A program made the position numbers and the translations under genes. The notes under the pieces were generated by a model. The model was not told where the DNA came from. It did not search any database and saw only the letters and a list, made by a program, of their open reading frames with translations. From Rotaria socialis (lineage: Eukaryota; Rotifera; Eurotatoria; Philodinida; Philodinidae): 64,000 nucleotides of DNA. The DNA is taken from contig CAJNYU010003308.1 in NCBI GenBank assembly GCA_905331475.1, positions 30,394-94,393 on the forward strand, written 5' to 3'. Below, piece by piece: positions 47,984 through 61,056 of this stretch (positions are counted from its first letter, which is position 1; each line of letters opens with the position of its first letter).

Positions 47984-50900
47984 TTTTACCTGTATTCGGA
48001 ACTATCAATTTGACAAGACGACGTAATATGAAGATACTTTGTTGAGATGACAACAGTACAATAATAATCATATATGACAAGAGAGAGGTTGCTAGATTAA
48101 CAAACACTCTTACATGAAGATAGGTGCCGCTGTTGTATATAGATTTATTTTGTTGGCATATATGTTTATAGTTTCGTGTGTTACATAGAGCAGAAAGGAT
48201 TACTATTTCTCTTTGGCTTTCTTTATAACTTCAACTTGAGCAAATTACATGTGTATAAATACATGGAATTTTACCCGGTATTCAACATGATGTGTAGAAA
48301 TCTCATGGGTTTACTCACTACTATTTTTCAGTAGCCTACAAAGAAATGCAAAATATACCATCAGAAAAAAAACTATAAAACATTTAGTTAAGATTTATTC
48401 GATCAAAATTTCAATGACATTTCACAGAGTCTGTATTATTTCAAGTTGTAAAAAGATAAACTAGTTAAATAACTGCATGGCTCTCTTACATTTAATCGTT
48501 CTTAAGTGGGAAAAAGAGAAAATATCCAGCGATGTAGTTCAATACACCAATGAGATATTTCATAAACAATTGGTATAATATTAAGTAAACATTTATTTAC
48601 CAGTAAGATAATAACCAAAAAAATTAAATTTCTTATTAATAATGATTTTTCATCGATGGGACTAAATCGAATATGAAAGTACCCATCTTTGGGTGAAATA
48701 AAAATGATCCTACGAAAAACAAAATCTGTGTGCAACATGCATATTGTTGGCATGATGATTAACATGCAGTAAAGAATTAATTGATTTGTAGTTGTTTTTT
48801 ATCTAAATGAAATCACTACCCGAGAAGCGATATTTCCGTTAACAACAAGATTACAGAAAAGAATAATTTTAAATCAAACGAAAGTACGAAATATTGATAA
48901 AAACATGTGTAGCTGTTAGATTTTAAATTGTAAAATTCAATGAATATAACTGATCATCACATAATTCAATTAATAATCAGTTTATCATTCTTGATTTAAT
49001 ATTTCAACGAATATCATTGATGTAAACAAAGACACCACATCGATAGCAAAATGATGAAAACTATTCCAGCTTAAATCACGAAGGATATTTTATGAACTTT
49101 TTCTTTTTTATTGGCTGCAAGATACAAATGAAAGTATCCAGTTTGATAACGATGTATTGCTACACAATGTCCTCGAAATACCAGTAGATTACAATTATAG
49201 ATTCAAAATAAAAATTTGGCAAGGTCGAATTCAATTTACCTTCATTCGTCTATCAGATGTTGTTCACCTGTACAATATGCCTAGGACATATCTGCGATTT
49301 TTTTATCGTCGTTTCGACTTCAACACAAGATATAACGAAGAGTTGGCAGTTTTGATTAAGATTGTTACCTTAGTTTTTTCTTCTTAACAGTTTTGATTCA
49401 TGAATGGAAAGAATATTCAGGAAACCAAGTCATCGGTGCTTGAGATCTATATAGTTCATCTTTTGATTGAACGTCTATTTTATGTAGTTTTTAGAACAAT
49501 TGTAAATTAATTTCAAAATCTTAGTCAAGTATTCTTTATGAAATGATACAGAAATTCGAAAATTCACATATTTCCCATGATATATTCTTAGGTACCGAAA
49601 ATTCAATTATTTATTTTGCATTACTTTTTTCGAAATTTTCGAGCATTTAATTAGAAGTAAAATAAACTCGTCAGTCTTTCTTAAAAACCATGAAGTATCA
49701 CCTATTCAATATTCTCATTGCTCAAAATGCTTTAAAAAAATGTTTAACTCAAAATACAGAAAAAAATCGTAGACACACCCCCCACATAGTATACGAAAGG
49801 TAAAAATAGTTCGTTAACTAACTAGGCTGAATAAAAATGACAAGGTTGTATTGGATGCTGGACCAATTACTGTGATGTACTTTTTCGAAATGATTCGATC
49901 AGATAGGTGCGTTTATCAAATATCGTCTTGTCTTAAATAGCGACAAGTATTTATTTGTAGGAGTTCGTATCTGCTATTGTATTCAGTACAAGTATCTGAA
50001 ATCTATATATATATATAAAACTCATAGTTGTTCTTCAGAGATCCTCAAAATGCTTTTGATTTTCTAAAACAGCTTCGGAAGTTATAAATCATGGCAACTA
50101 ATTGAATTCAATAGAAAACTCATAGCCTTATAGTTGGAGAAAATTGAATGCAAATATGAGTTATTTGGCACTTAAAAGACCTGCGCGAATTGAAGCTGCA
50201 TAATCATAGTTTATTTTTTAAACTTATGGGTTTCTCTTCTTATAAAATTTATCTGAAATGGTATCGTGTGCTTTTCCCCGCTGTACTGTTTTCATCTGCA
50301 CCTCGAAAAGTATATCCATGTTTATTATTGAAACTTATTCCTGATTAAATCTAAAGAAACTAAAACACTTCATGCACAAAGCAATAATTATTTCTAGTAC
50401 GCCTTATTGAAACATTTCAACATGTCAAATGGCACGGATTCCAATATTTACTTGTTCTTCTCATTTTCTGATTACAATACACAAGAGCAATAGAAATCTA
50501 TTCGATTGGATATGAACAGAAAATAATCATCTCACAAAATAACCGTGTTGGTGTTTCATAAATGGATATAGATACGTAACAATAGACTGCGGGTGCGTCT
50601 CTTATCAGAATTTTAGTTCCATCTTGTAGTAGTTAAGCATTTAGAACGGATTTTATTGTAAAATATTATTAATTCCAGGAACAATGTAAAACACATGCCT
50701 TAATCATCTAAAGAGATCTGCTCATATATCAGAGTAACATGTTATCTTACTAATGAATCGTACTGTTACAGTGCATTCTATTCGTATCGAGATAAGTCGT
50801 ATTTTCTTTTTAAATGAATATCAATCAAAAATTTCGTTTGTGCAATAGACGAGACCGCGTGATTGAAAAAACGTCGGAGTATTCAAGGGAGGCAAAAACA

Positions 50901-51559
50901 ATAGGCTTCAAACTAAATCGCATCAGAGAAAAAATATGGCATGGTATTGTTATTTGATATTTTATGTCTTCTTTCATTGTTTTTGTGGATTATTCATTTT
51001 AAAGATCAAAATGTCAACAATGCTGCATCAAATCACTGGTTTCTACAAACATTCGAGGCATATATACTGAATTCCATAAATACCTTGTATTAAATATAAT
51101 CTTCTGTCTAATATCTAGCAGGTTGATGAATTCAACTATTTAATGTTCGAAGTATTATTTGATTTCTGCTTGATGAGCTTCAGAGAAAAATAAAATAAAA
51201 TTTATTTGTTTATTATTTTAGTATCTAATGGAAATTCAAGGTTTTGTTAGGTAATTGCTGTAGTTCTTTTAATAGAATGGAACCTTTTGTTTTTCATTGC
51301 TATTTTGTCAACCTAAGAGACAGATAGATTTTAGAAATCAGAAGTATGTAATCAACAATAAAATTCTCTTGCTTGAAAATATAGTTATTTTGCGTGAGAA
51401 AACAAAAATAATTCCAAAAAAAAATATATACATGACTTCCAAATCAATCTTTCTTATTGTTTGAAAAATATAAACAAAAATTATATTCTGTTTCTATTCA
51501 TCGATTGAGTTTTTAACATAAATACTAACAAGTAATTTGGTCCTAAAAAGTAAACGAGT
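47984..51559. other. Long intergenic region, no gene seen
   Basis: About 3.6 kb, AT-rich. The part at about 50750-50935 resembles segments upstream of the other two LamG-like copies (near 57254-57450 and 62245-62460) and so belongs to the duplicated unit. A TA run lies near 50006-50017. Confidence 0.45.
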
Positions 51560-54500
51560 ATGATTGAAATTAAAACATCTGTAAAGAAATCTCGACCACA
51601 ATTGTCTTTTGTGTCACGTCAAGCAGCGACTGAGTCTCTAAGAGTACGATACAAGCATTTTTTTTATATAATCATACATTTTTCATTTGGGTGAAACACT
51701 TTCATAATGAAGTGAACGCGCCCTCTACTATAGAAACTCATAAAACAGTATATGGACGCACTCGTCATCTATTCCACTGGAAGAAATTTATTTGGAGAGA
51801 AAGCCAAAACCTGAAACAACGACCATAAGCCCTTTAGATCATAATGATCAAATGAAAAACAATAGAGTCTCATTGTTTCATGCAGCTAAACCGTCTGTAA
51901 TAAATTCTAATGATATGCTCACTCCAAATGTAATTCGAAATCCTAGTCATAATGCAAATGGATGTCTGAAGTAAGCTGTGTAATATTCTTATCTATGTTG
52001 TGCTAAGCGTTGTCATAGAATATAACTAAAGTGAAATGAACCTATTCGTATCATTAAAAGTAGATGATCGACCTGACAGAAATCATTGGTGAATGGAGCA
52101 ATCCAGAGAGAAATATCAAAGGTCATCATCAATCATGTGATTATCTTAAGAGAATAATTACATATCTACAGATGTAGAACTTTCATTGTATAAAGTTATA
52201 GATTATCGGGAAACAAGTTGCGTTCAAAAGAAAAAGCAAAATGAATGTTTAGCAATTATCGTTGATAAATTTAACAAGTAGATGATGATCTAAACTGACA
52301 GTGCACACATCTAAGATTTATTTTTATATATAAATCTTTTTGTCAAATTGGCTTGTTCTAATTTGACCCACTTTCATTATTTTCCTCTTGTACTTATATC
52401 TTTTGAATTTTTATTTCTTTTTTCATAGTCGTTTAACTCCAAAACAATTGTTGTTGTTAAAGCTAACTACTATTTTCCTACTCATTGCTGGCGTGACGAT
52501 GCTTGCTATATTTACACCGGTCTACATGCTTGTCATTCATCGATTTATTTCACAATGTAAGTAAAAAACTACAAAAGAAGCAAATAATTGTTAAAACATC
52601 TTTATAATTTCGATATTAGCATCATTTACTAATATGACTGCATCGATCTGTTCGACTACAACATGTATTGGCAAAGAAACACCTTATCATTCGTCCATTG
52701 TTACCTCTGTTTATCTGTTTGATGGCAGTGTCAATGATTTAACAGGATACGGAACTGCAACACTATTAGGCTTGTCCGCACCATGATATCAAACATTCTG
52801 TTTTGTCGGTAGCCAATCAGTGTATCTTTCCTCTACTTTTTTTCAATACGTTCAAATTTCAAATATCAATTTGGTTCAACAAAGTTTTACTTGACAAGTT
52901 TGGCTCAGTCCACAAAGTAATCCGTTAACAGGTTACTTTGGAGTATTTGACCAATGCGATTCAAATTTTAAATGCATCGGCATCTCCCTAAGAAATGGCC
53001 GTTTTACAGTTTCATTCGATTCAATGAATATATTAATGCTACTTTGGCTGGTACAACCGTTGTAACAACAGCACATCTATGTCAATGGTCTTCTCGATGC
53101 TGTTTTCAAATGGTATGATTGCAAATTATCAGGGAAACTCATTAGGATTAGTAACAACGATCGGGAAAACTCTAACGCTAGCTTATGGAGCATCATATTT
53201 TAATGAGGGAAGAAAAATATTTGATTTTCAATAATAGATATTTATATTTTTCAGCCTATTTCAATTTTATAGTTGGTATGTTTAGACTAGAAACCTAAAT
53301 CAGGAGAAGCTCTTCTTTCTCACCTCACTCGAGTCGCAACTTCGTTCTTTGCTGCGTTGTTTCCGATTCTAAAATATTTCCATCTTTTAATGATATGATT
53401 GATTTAACTGCAACTTTGAAAAGCAAAGCAGAAGAAAACATCAGTATAAAAGCAAAATAGACGCAGTACCATTAAAACGTTCAATTACTGCTTGATCTAT
53501 AATTTACTCTGTTATTCTTCACCGAACGAAGAAGTTTATTGTAACTAACAATTGTGAAGTTTAAATTAGATCTTCTTTAGTTCACAACCTAACCTACTAA
53601 AGAAAAATTCGTTCGATAGTAGCTTAAATCCACCGTAAGGAGTATATGCAATATCGAAAATCTTAGCAAATCTGTTTCGATCTCGGATTCAAATATAAAA
53701 CAATGAACTAAGATCAGACTGACTCGAACACTTTTTCTTTGATTTGGCTACCGGTGTAATCGTTCGAGGAGTGTGCTGCTCTTTCGCCTGAATACGAAAA
53801 TTTTAACTTTCAGGCTCTCTTACAACATGAATCAAATTGAAAATAATAATTGTTTATCTATTATCGTGCCTATTCAAAATACTTTTCAATTGAATAAATA
53901 GATACATAATTACCAAACAAAGATTCAGTTGATCGTTATTGGATAGTTTTCTAGCTTTTGAATGCATTCATTTTTAAGTATCAGTATAATCATCCGTTAA
54001 TTTCGAACGAAAATATAGTTTCTTTTATTTTCTAATTTATAGACGAATCGATCACTGTACATTATCGGTTGGCACTGTTCGAAGTGCTTGTCAGATTTAC
54101 AATGATGCAACGTTAACTGCCTATTTTCCATTTTATTCAATTGGCATATTAAATGACTTTACGGAGCTCTTGGACAGGCTCTAAATTTGACAACCAGTAC
54201 TAGCTATTTTCAATCACAATGCTTCCAATTTCACCCAGCTCTGGAGGGTCAATCATTCATCTTTCGACTTCACAAAATGGCGGCGGAACTTGTTAGGATG
54301 CTCTTGCTTTAACATCAGCAGGTCAATTGGTAGCTCAATGAATGTTAGGTACTAACAATGTTAATAGTTTTATAGGACCTGCCTTATCTACAAATACCCA
54401 AATTCATATAGCTCTTATAATCGGACCAACGAATGGTGTTCGTCTCTATATAAACGGATAATTGGGTGCTGCCACTTCAACCACTTCTAGTATATGATTA

Positions 54501-54689
54501 TATGGTGTTTACTATCCGTATTTCATTATGTTGGGCAATATTAGTCCATTGGGTCCATCTGTATCGCTGGGTTGTTGAAATGGAACTGTAACAGTTGATT
54601 CAGGAGCATTTTAAGGTGCCATTGATAAACTTTGTTTTTACAATAGAGAGTTGACGAGTCAAGAAATTTGTATACTTGCTAATCTTTAA
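51560..54689 (+). pseudogene. Laminin-G-like membrane protein, broken copy 1
   Basis: All five exons of the intact paralogue at 58132-61056 are recognisable: 51560-51643, 51691-51970, 52429-52556, 52620 to about 53204, and 54043-54689. Lesions are many. The exon 2 acceptor is GG instead of AG, and exon 2 has a 1-nt deletion (280 nt against 281). Exon 4 has TGA at 52784-52786 where the paralogue has Gly, a second TGA after QQSFT, and a later frameshift. Its donor is lost (GAGGGAAG against GGGTAACG). Exon 5 has several stops where the paralogue has Cys, Gln, Ser or Lys codons. Exon 1, exon 3 (signal anchor) and their splice sites remain clean. No functional protein could be made. Confidence 0.85.
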
Positions 54690-54860
54690 CAATTTTTTTG
54701 TTCTCGAGACAGACTTTCCATCGTGATACGAATGCATTTTTTTTATATATTCAATTTTTTTCTTACGAGTACCATTATACTAAACTATGTCTTGTGGGAT
54801 GCACAGAAACGACTCTTCGAATATGTATTCCGCAAACAAATCGATTTTTCTTATTATCCG

Positions 54861-55193
54861 TTAAAATGTTAGCACTGAGAAAAATATAAAAAAGAATTTA
54901 AAAAAAGATGTTATTTTTTCACGAACTTCATGAACCTCAAGTTTTTCTTTTTCTGGAAACTGATTATGATCGCCAACAGTTTTTATCAATCGATTATTTG
55001 AATCAGTATGCACGTTAGCTGCACAACCATTAATAGTGCATATCCAATACTTAGTAGTTGTTGTTGCTTTACTTAATTTAAAAGTATATTCATCGGCAAC
55101 TAGTAGAGGTTTTCCTTTATTTGAATTTATAAATGAAATAGCTGGAGATTTTGCTTGGGTTTCACCAGTTAAAATTACGAAAGCTTCAGCCAT
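54861..55193 (-). pseudogene. FLYWCH zinc-finger fragment
   Basis: From ATG 55193 the minus-strand frame encodes a FLYWCH-type domain: NKGKPLLVADEYTFKL, then KYWICTINGCAANVHTD, then VGDHNQFPEKEKLE. The spacing of the Cys, Cys and His ligands and the YW pair fits the family. In many animals, including rotifers, this domain precedes a MULE transposase or stands in host regulators. Here it trails into a low-complexity Phe-rich stretch and stops, with no transposase on either side. I read it as a fragment of a Mutator-like transposon or of a captured copy, now truncated. Confidence 0.65.
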
Positions 55194-58131
55194 GATCACA
55201 CAATTCTTTTATTTTACTTGTATCAATAGTTAGTCATCCCTATCAATACTGGTTATAATTCTATACTAGTAAAATTATCAGAAAAAAAACAATGAACTAT
55301 ATGTGATTGGATCGCTATATACTGGAGACATCGTTATTGTTTTATTTTTCACTTTCGGCATTTTCCCAGCACACCATTCTTTTTCTTTGTTCTATTATTT
55401 TGTTAGAAGTTTTGCTTTATAGTGGTACGAGTCAGATGAAAAATTAATACGTGGAAGAAAAATTTTCTTCATCCATACCAGTATCAATAGGAATTCAGAG
55501 GCAGACAAATATATAAAGAAGATGACCATATTGGAAAACGAAATTTCAAGTATACTGTTATTCCTATTACAGAAGAAAATCTCCACTCTGAACAAGAATA
55601 TTTTACGTTCAAAATCAATGTCATCGTACGGATCATATTTAATAAATGATGAAATTATCTAGAACTTATTTATCTTCTGATTTTATTGAATAAATCAACG
55701 TTTTAAAATACAAGACATGCCAATTAAAATAATGTAGCATCATATTTTAGTTTATCAAAAGAAATTCACATAATACAATAAGTGAAAATTTCATATGAAT
55801 ATATTCAACTTTCTAGTAAGAGAATCAGTTGTAAAATGTGACAATCTAAGATATCAATCACAGTGGGAATCCTAAATTAAACAAGTTTACTTCGTAGTAC
55901 AAGAAACATTTTAATAATAGCATCGGCACATTAGCAGATTTGTTGTTCTTAATTGGATTGGCAAATTGAATAATTTTGCAATAGATTTTAGCACAAACCA
56001 TAGTAAAACTGTAAGAATTCATAAAAATATTTGCATATGAATACTGATGGGATTGCAGGAATTATAGTTTATCACAGCTTAGTAGAACTGATCTTGCAGG
56101 TATAATGTGAGAACAACATATGTTCAAGCTTCGGTGCACGCCAATGATGTATGGCATTCATCGACAAGAAATATCTCAAAAAATTATGAATCATATTCTG
56201 AAAATTTTAATTCTACGTCTTCGTTCAATGTGTTTCTAGTTTTTATTTATAGTGAATCATATACAGCCATACATAATTGTTCACGTACAATTAAATAAAT
56301 GTTAGTCATCCGATATTGAGTTTAAAAGCAGGAAACCAAAAGAAAGACAATATTTTCAAATATGGGTGCATGTCAACGCTTTCAAATTGGTGTTAATTCA
56401 ATATTTCGATTGTAAAAAAATGTATGAACTTGTAGAACGTTTTATGGTTCACATCAACTATATCTTATAGATTATTTTGAATGAATAGTTCTCTCCGCAT
56501 ATTCTATATATATATAAAACGATATTATCTTCCAATTTATTATTATCAAGACGAATTTTTTCTTATAGAAATGCAATTCATGTTTAAAAAACAGAAGACT
56601 TTTTTGATTGTATGAATACAGTACAAATTAATAATAGAATTGTATTACCTGTCCTTTTGTTTATATGTATACAAGAAAATAAAAGAAAAAGAAAAATTTC
56701 ATAAAAATAAAGTCAAATCTATGTTGTAGATATATATAACAAGAATTATATAAAGAAGAAAAAACACAAACATTTATCTTGGACCTATTTATAGGTGTAT
56801 GTTTTTCTTCGATAATATCGATCTTTCGACCAGGAAACATTATTATCCTAAAAAGAAAAATTTCAAACCTAAATCGTTTGCATCATATTCGTTGTAATAG
56901 AAGACATTGAGAGTTGTACACAATACAATGCATGTGAAATTCTTGGATGTATTTCTGTATGTGATATGTTTTATTTCTATGAATTCCTTTTTTACAGCTG
57001 TTGCTGCTTTTTCACTGCTCTTCTCATTTGGGATACTTAGTCATCGATAGTTTTTGTTTTGGGTTTTATTGTTAGAAACGAATCTGATCGATAATCAAAC
57101 ATTCAAAAATTTTCTCTGATAGATACCTGAAAACTTAAAGTTACACGATCAATTCAAGTAGCAATATGAAATATATGGCTTTATGATTTAAACACATCTG
57201 ATTAGTAATGCATGCGGAAGACGTCACGAGTTTTACATTAAAGCAAGATATTAGTCTTTTTACTGGATCATACTCTTGCATGGGATTCTATTCTTATCGA
57301 GATGAATTTTATTTGCACAACAAAATATTTTTTTGCATTTGATATCTTATTGTCAAATAAAAGTTTCATCTGCGCAATAAAAGAGTACATTCATTTGAAA
57401 AAAAATCGAAATATTCACGAGACGGAGAAACAGAAATAATATCTGGAGAATGTACAAAATATTTCATTACGATATAAACTAGTAATCGTGCCGATCGCTC
57501 GTATTGTATGCCTTCTTTCAAGCTTATACGGGTTTGATTATAAAATTACAACATAAACAATAGTTCAAAAATGATTGGCTGCTTTAAAATTTTAGAAATG
57601 TATTGAATTATACAGAAGAAGTCTTTGAAGACTTTATCTTTGAGATAATTATTTAAAAAGTTGATAAATGAAATTTTAGATATTGAATTAATTTGCTAGA
57701 AACATTTTTTATAAGAAATTAATAAAAAAATATTAATTCGTGTAACTTCTATGGGACTGACGATTTCGACTATGTTTAATGTTTGAAATATGTGTTGATT
57801 AATTTTTTCGAAAAGAGAAAAAATCAATTTATTCCTGTAAAAAAAGAAATTTTTATTTTTTGTTTTGTTTTGTTGTTATTTCATCAATATTAGCGAGTGA
57901 TAGCTTTCAAAGATTAGAAAAAAAACATTGTAAAATAAACTTTATGTTGGGCGAAAACATAATTACATTGGATGAGACTGGAAGAAATTGAATATATATA
58001 TATAAGATTTCATTGTAGAAAAATCATATTATTTGCAAAATATAAGCTGAAAATACAGTTTGCATTTCGTCGTCGTCTAATTTCTTAGTGTGAATACAAA
58101 TAAGTAACTCGGTTCTAAATAACCGATAAAT
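55194..58131. other. Intergenic between LamG-like copies 1 and 2
   Basis: About 2.9 kb, AT-rich, no gene. The segment at 57254-57450 shares blocks (ATTCTATTCTTATCGAGAT type) with regions upstream of copies 1 and 3, so it is part of the tandem unit. Confidence 0.45.
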
Positions 58132-61056
58132 ATGATTGAATTGAACAGTCTTGCACATAAAAATCGACCACTAGTAATTACGGTACCCCGCCATACGTTG
58201 ATTGAATCTAAAAAAGTATGACACAATTAGCGCGAGATCCTATGATCGATTTTTCATTTAGATCAAACACTTTCACAATGAAGTGAATACTCCTTCTACT
58301 GTAAGAGCTAATCAACCAGTATATGAACGTGCGTCCTCTATTCCATTGGAATCAATCTTGTTTGAACCAAAACCACGAGCTGCATCAAGGATACTAACGG
58401 GTTCAGATAATAACGGCCGAACGCAACACAATAAAGTATCATCGGTGAATGAGAGCAAACAACCTTCACTCGTGAATTCTAACGAGATACTCGATCCCAA
58501 AGTAACTCGATATTCAAGCGATAGTTCAAGCGGATGTCTAAAGTAAGTAACCTACTATTCTCCTATATTTAATATGGTTATGCTAGCATTCGTACAGTTA
58601 TTAATTAGTGAAGGTACCACTTCTTTTTCGGATTTTTACACCTCACTATTTCTTTTTCAACATTGTTTTGTTTTTATCACACAGGCACCTTTTTAAGTAC
58701 ATATGATACAGAGAGACCTACGTATTATATTATGAAAAGGAAGTCATTGTTACTGGAAAAAGAATCTCAAATATTTGACTAATCATTTTTTTGGTAAACT
58801 AAAATAAAATGTGATAAACATTTCCACTAAAGTCAAATCAAATCAAAGTACAACAGCTAACTTTTCAAACAAAACACTTCAATACTATCGTTTCTCTTTC
58901 AAAAATTTGACCATGACATCTAGCGTAGGACGTCTACATCCACAATTGTTTGGTAATTTCTTTTTATGACGCTAATATATTTTTTCTTTTTTAAACAGCA
59001 AGTTGACTCCAAAACAATTGTTGCTTTTAAAGCTAACTTGTATTTTTTTACTGATTGCTGCTGTGGCTGTCATCGTTATTTTTATACCTATCTATGTACT
59101 TGTCATTCGACAAACCTTTTCACAGTGTAAGTATAAAATTAAGACAACAGTATTATTAAAACACTTCATAATTTCGATTTTAGCTTCTTTTACTAATATG
59201 ACTGCATCGGTTTGTTCTACGACGACATGTATTGGCAAGGAAACACCCTATCATTCTTCTATGGTCACTGCTCTCTATACTTTCGATGGAAATCCTAATG
59301 ACTGGACAGGATCCGGAATCGGAATACTATTTGGTTCTGTCCTACCGGGATATACAAATCAACCTTATGTTGGCCTTGAGGCAATAAGTTTGTCTTCTGC
59401 TTCTTCTCAATATGTTCAAATTTCCAATGTTAATTTGGCTCAAAAAAGCTTCACCATAGAAGTTTGGCTGTACATAACGACCGGCTCGCTTACAAGTGAC
59501 TATGGAATATTTGGCCAATGTGATTCAAATAATAAGTGTATCTGCATCAGCTTAAGAAATGGTCGTTTTATAGTTTCATTTGATTCAATGAATACTAATA
59601 CGACATTAACTGGCTCAAGCATAATGTTAGTCAATACCTGGATACATTTGGCGGTTGTATATGATGCAACATTGTATCAACAACGAATCTATGTTAATGG
59701 TATCATCGATATTGTTTCCAATGGTATCGTTGCTCCCTATCAAGGAAGTACAACAGGCGTAGTAACAACCATTGGACGAACTATATCATCGGCATATGGA
59801 ACAACTTATTTTAATGGGTAACGTAAGAAATTTCATTTCTGATTATATATTTATCGATTGAAAAACTAGTTGCACTTCTATAGTGAGAGTATTTAAATCG
59901 CGAGAGAAAAACGAGAAGAACACTTCGTTTCGATACGAAGTCACTACGCTTGAATAGGATGATTTCAATATTGAATCGAATTATCAACCTGATCACACAC
60001 CTGAAAAGAAACGCACAACAATATAGAAGCTAAGATAAATTTAACACATAGGATATCGAAATCATTTAATTATGACAGACTTAAATTGAATTAGAAATTA
60101 ATTTCTTGCTAGTGTTCATATTGAATTGAGATCTTGTAGCCCTCTTCCTTTGTATTCTAATAAAAATAATGTGTTCCATGAGATATAGTTTTGCTGTTGA
60201 TTAAAATAATTCTTAAGGAGCGATTAGAATGTATTTTGCTGTTTGCTAATATGAAAATCTTTAAAAATGAAAATAAGAATATCTGAAATTCCCTTTTCTA
60301 CTTTCTAGACGAATTGACCATTTTTCAATATCGGCTGGTGCTGCTCGAAGTGCTTGCCAAATTTATAATGATGCAACATTAACAGCGTATTATCCATTCG
60401 ATACTACCAATACTCTCTATGACTATAGTGTTAATCTGTATAATGGAATAGCATATGAAACAAATACAATATCACAAGGAGCACTTGGATACGCTCTAAC
60501 TTTTTCATCTAGTACAAGTTATTTTCAAGCACAATGCTTTACAATGACAAAAGGATCAAATTCATCATATTCATTTTCAATTTGGGTAAACCCATCTATA
60601 TCGAGTGGAGGAGGTTCAATAATTCATTTTTCGACTTTACAAAATGGCAATGGAAACTGTTATGATCCTCTTGTTTTCGCAGTAACAGGCGAGTTAGTAG
60701 CTCAATCGATGCAAAGCACTACAATCGTTAATAGTTTACTAGGTCCTATTTTGCCAACAAACACATGGACTCATGTAGGCATGGTAATTTCGCCAATGAA
60801 TGGTATGCGACTCTATATTAATGGACAATTAAGTGCTCTTACTTCAGGCGCGGGCGGCGTAAACATTTTTGCGTATACTAATCCGGCGTACATAACATTG
60901 GCTAATGAAAGTCCATTGGGTCCCTCTGGATCAGTGGGATGTAAAAATGGAAGTATACCGATTGTACCAGGATCATTTACGGGTGGTCTCGATGAATTTC
61001 GTTTGTATAATCGTGAATTGACCAGTCAAGAAATATGTGTACTTGCTAATCTATAA
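58132..61056 (+). CDS. Type II membrane protein, two LamG-like domains
   Basis: Five exons (58132-58215, 58262-58542, 58999-59126, 59184-59817, 60309-61056) give 624 residues with consistent phases. Residues 1-125 are cytosolic and Ser/Pro-rich. Exon 3 encodes a signal anchor (FLLIAAVAVIVIFIPIYVLV). The ectodomain has two concanavalin-like jelly-roll domains of the Laminin_G_3 type. The first has KSFTIEVWLY, DYGIFGQCDS and WIHLAVVYDATLYQQRIYVN. The second has YSFSIWVNPS, WTHVGMVISP, MRLYINGQL and LDEFRLYNRELTSQEI. Each pairs with Cys-rich segments (CSTTTC, CDSNNKC). Family members bind glycans or proteins outside the cell; the ligand is unknown. This is the intact middle copy of a three-copy tandem array. 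Confidence 0.85.

Noticed and set aside
49157-49387. 76-codon frame in the 48-51.5 kb spacer
   Set aside because: No ATG-context, domain or splice evidence, and no counterpart near the other tandem copies.
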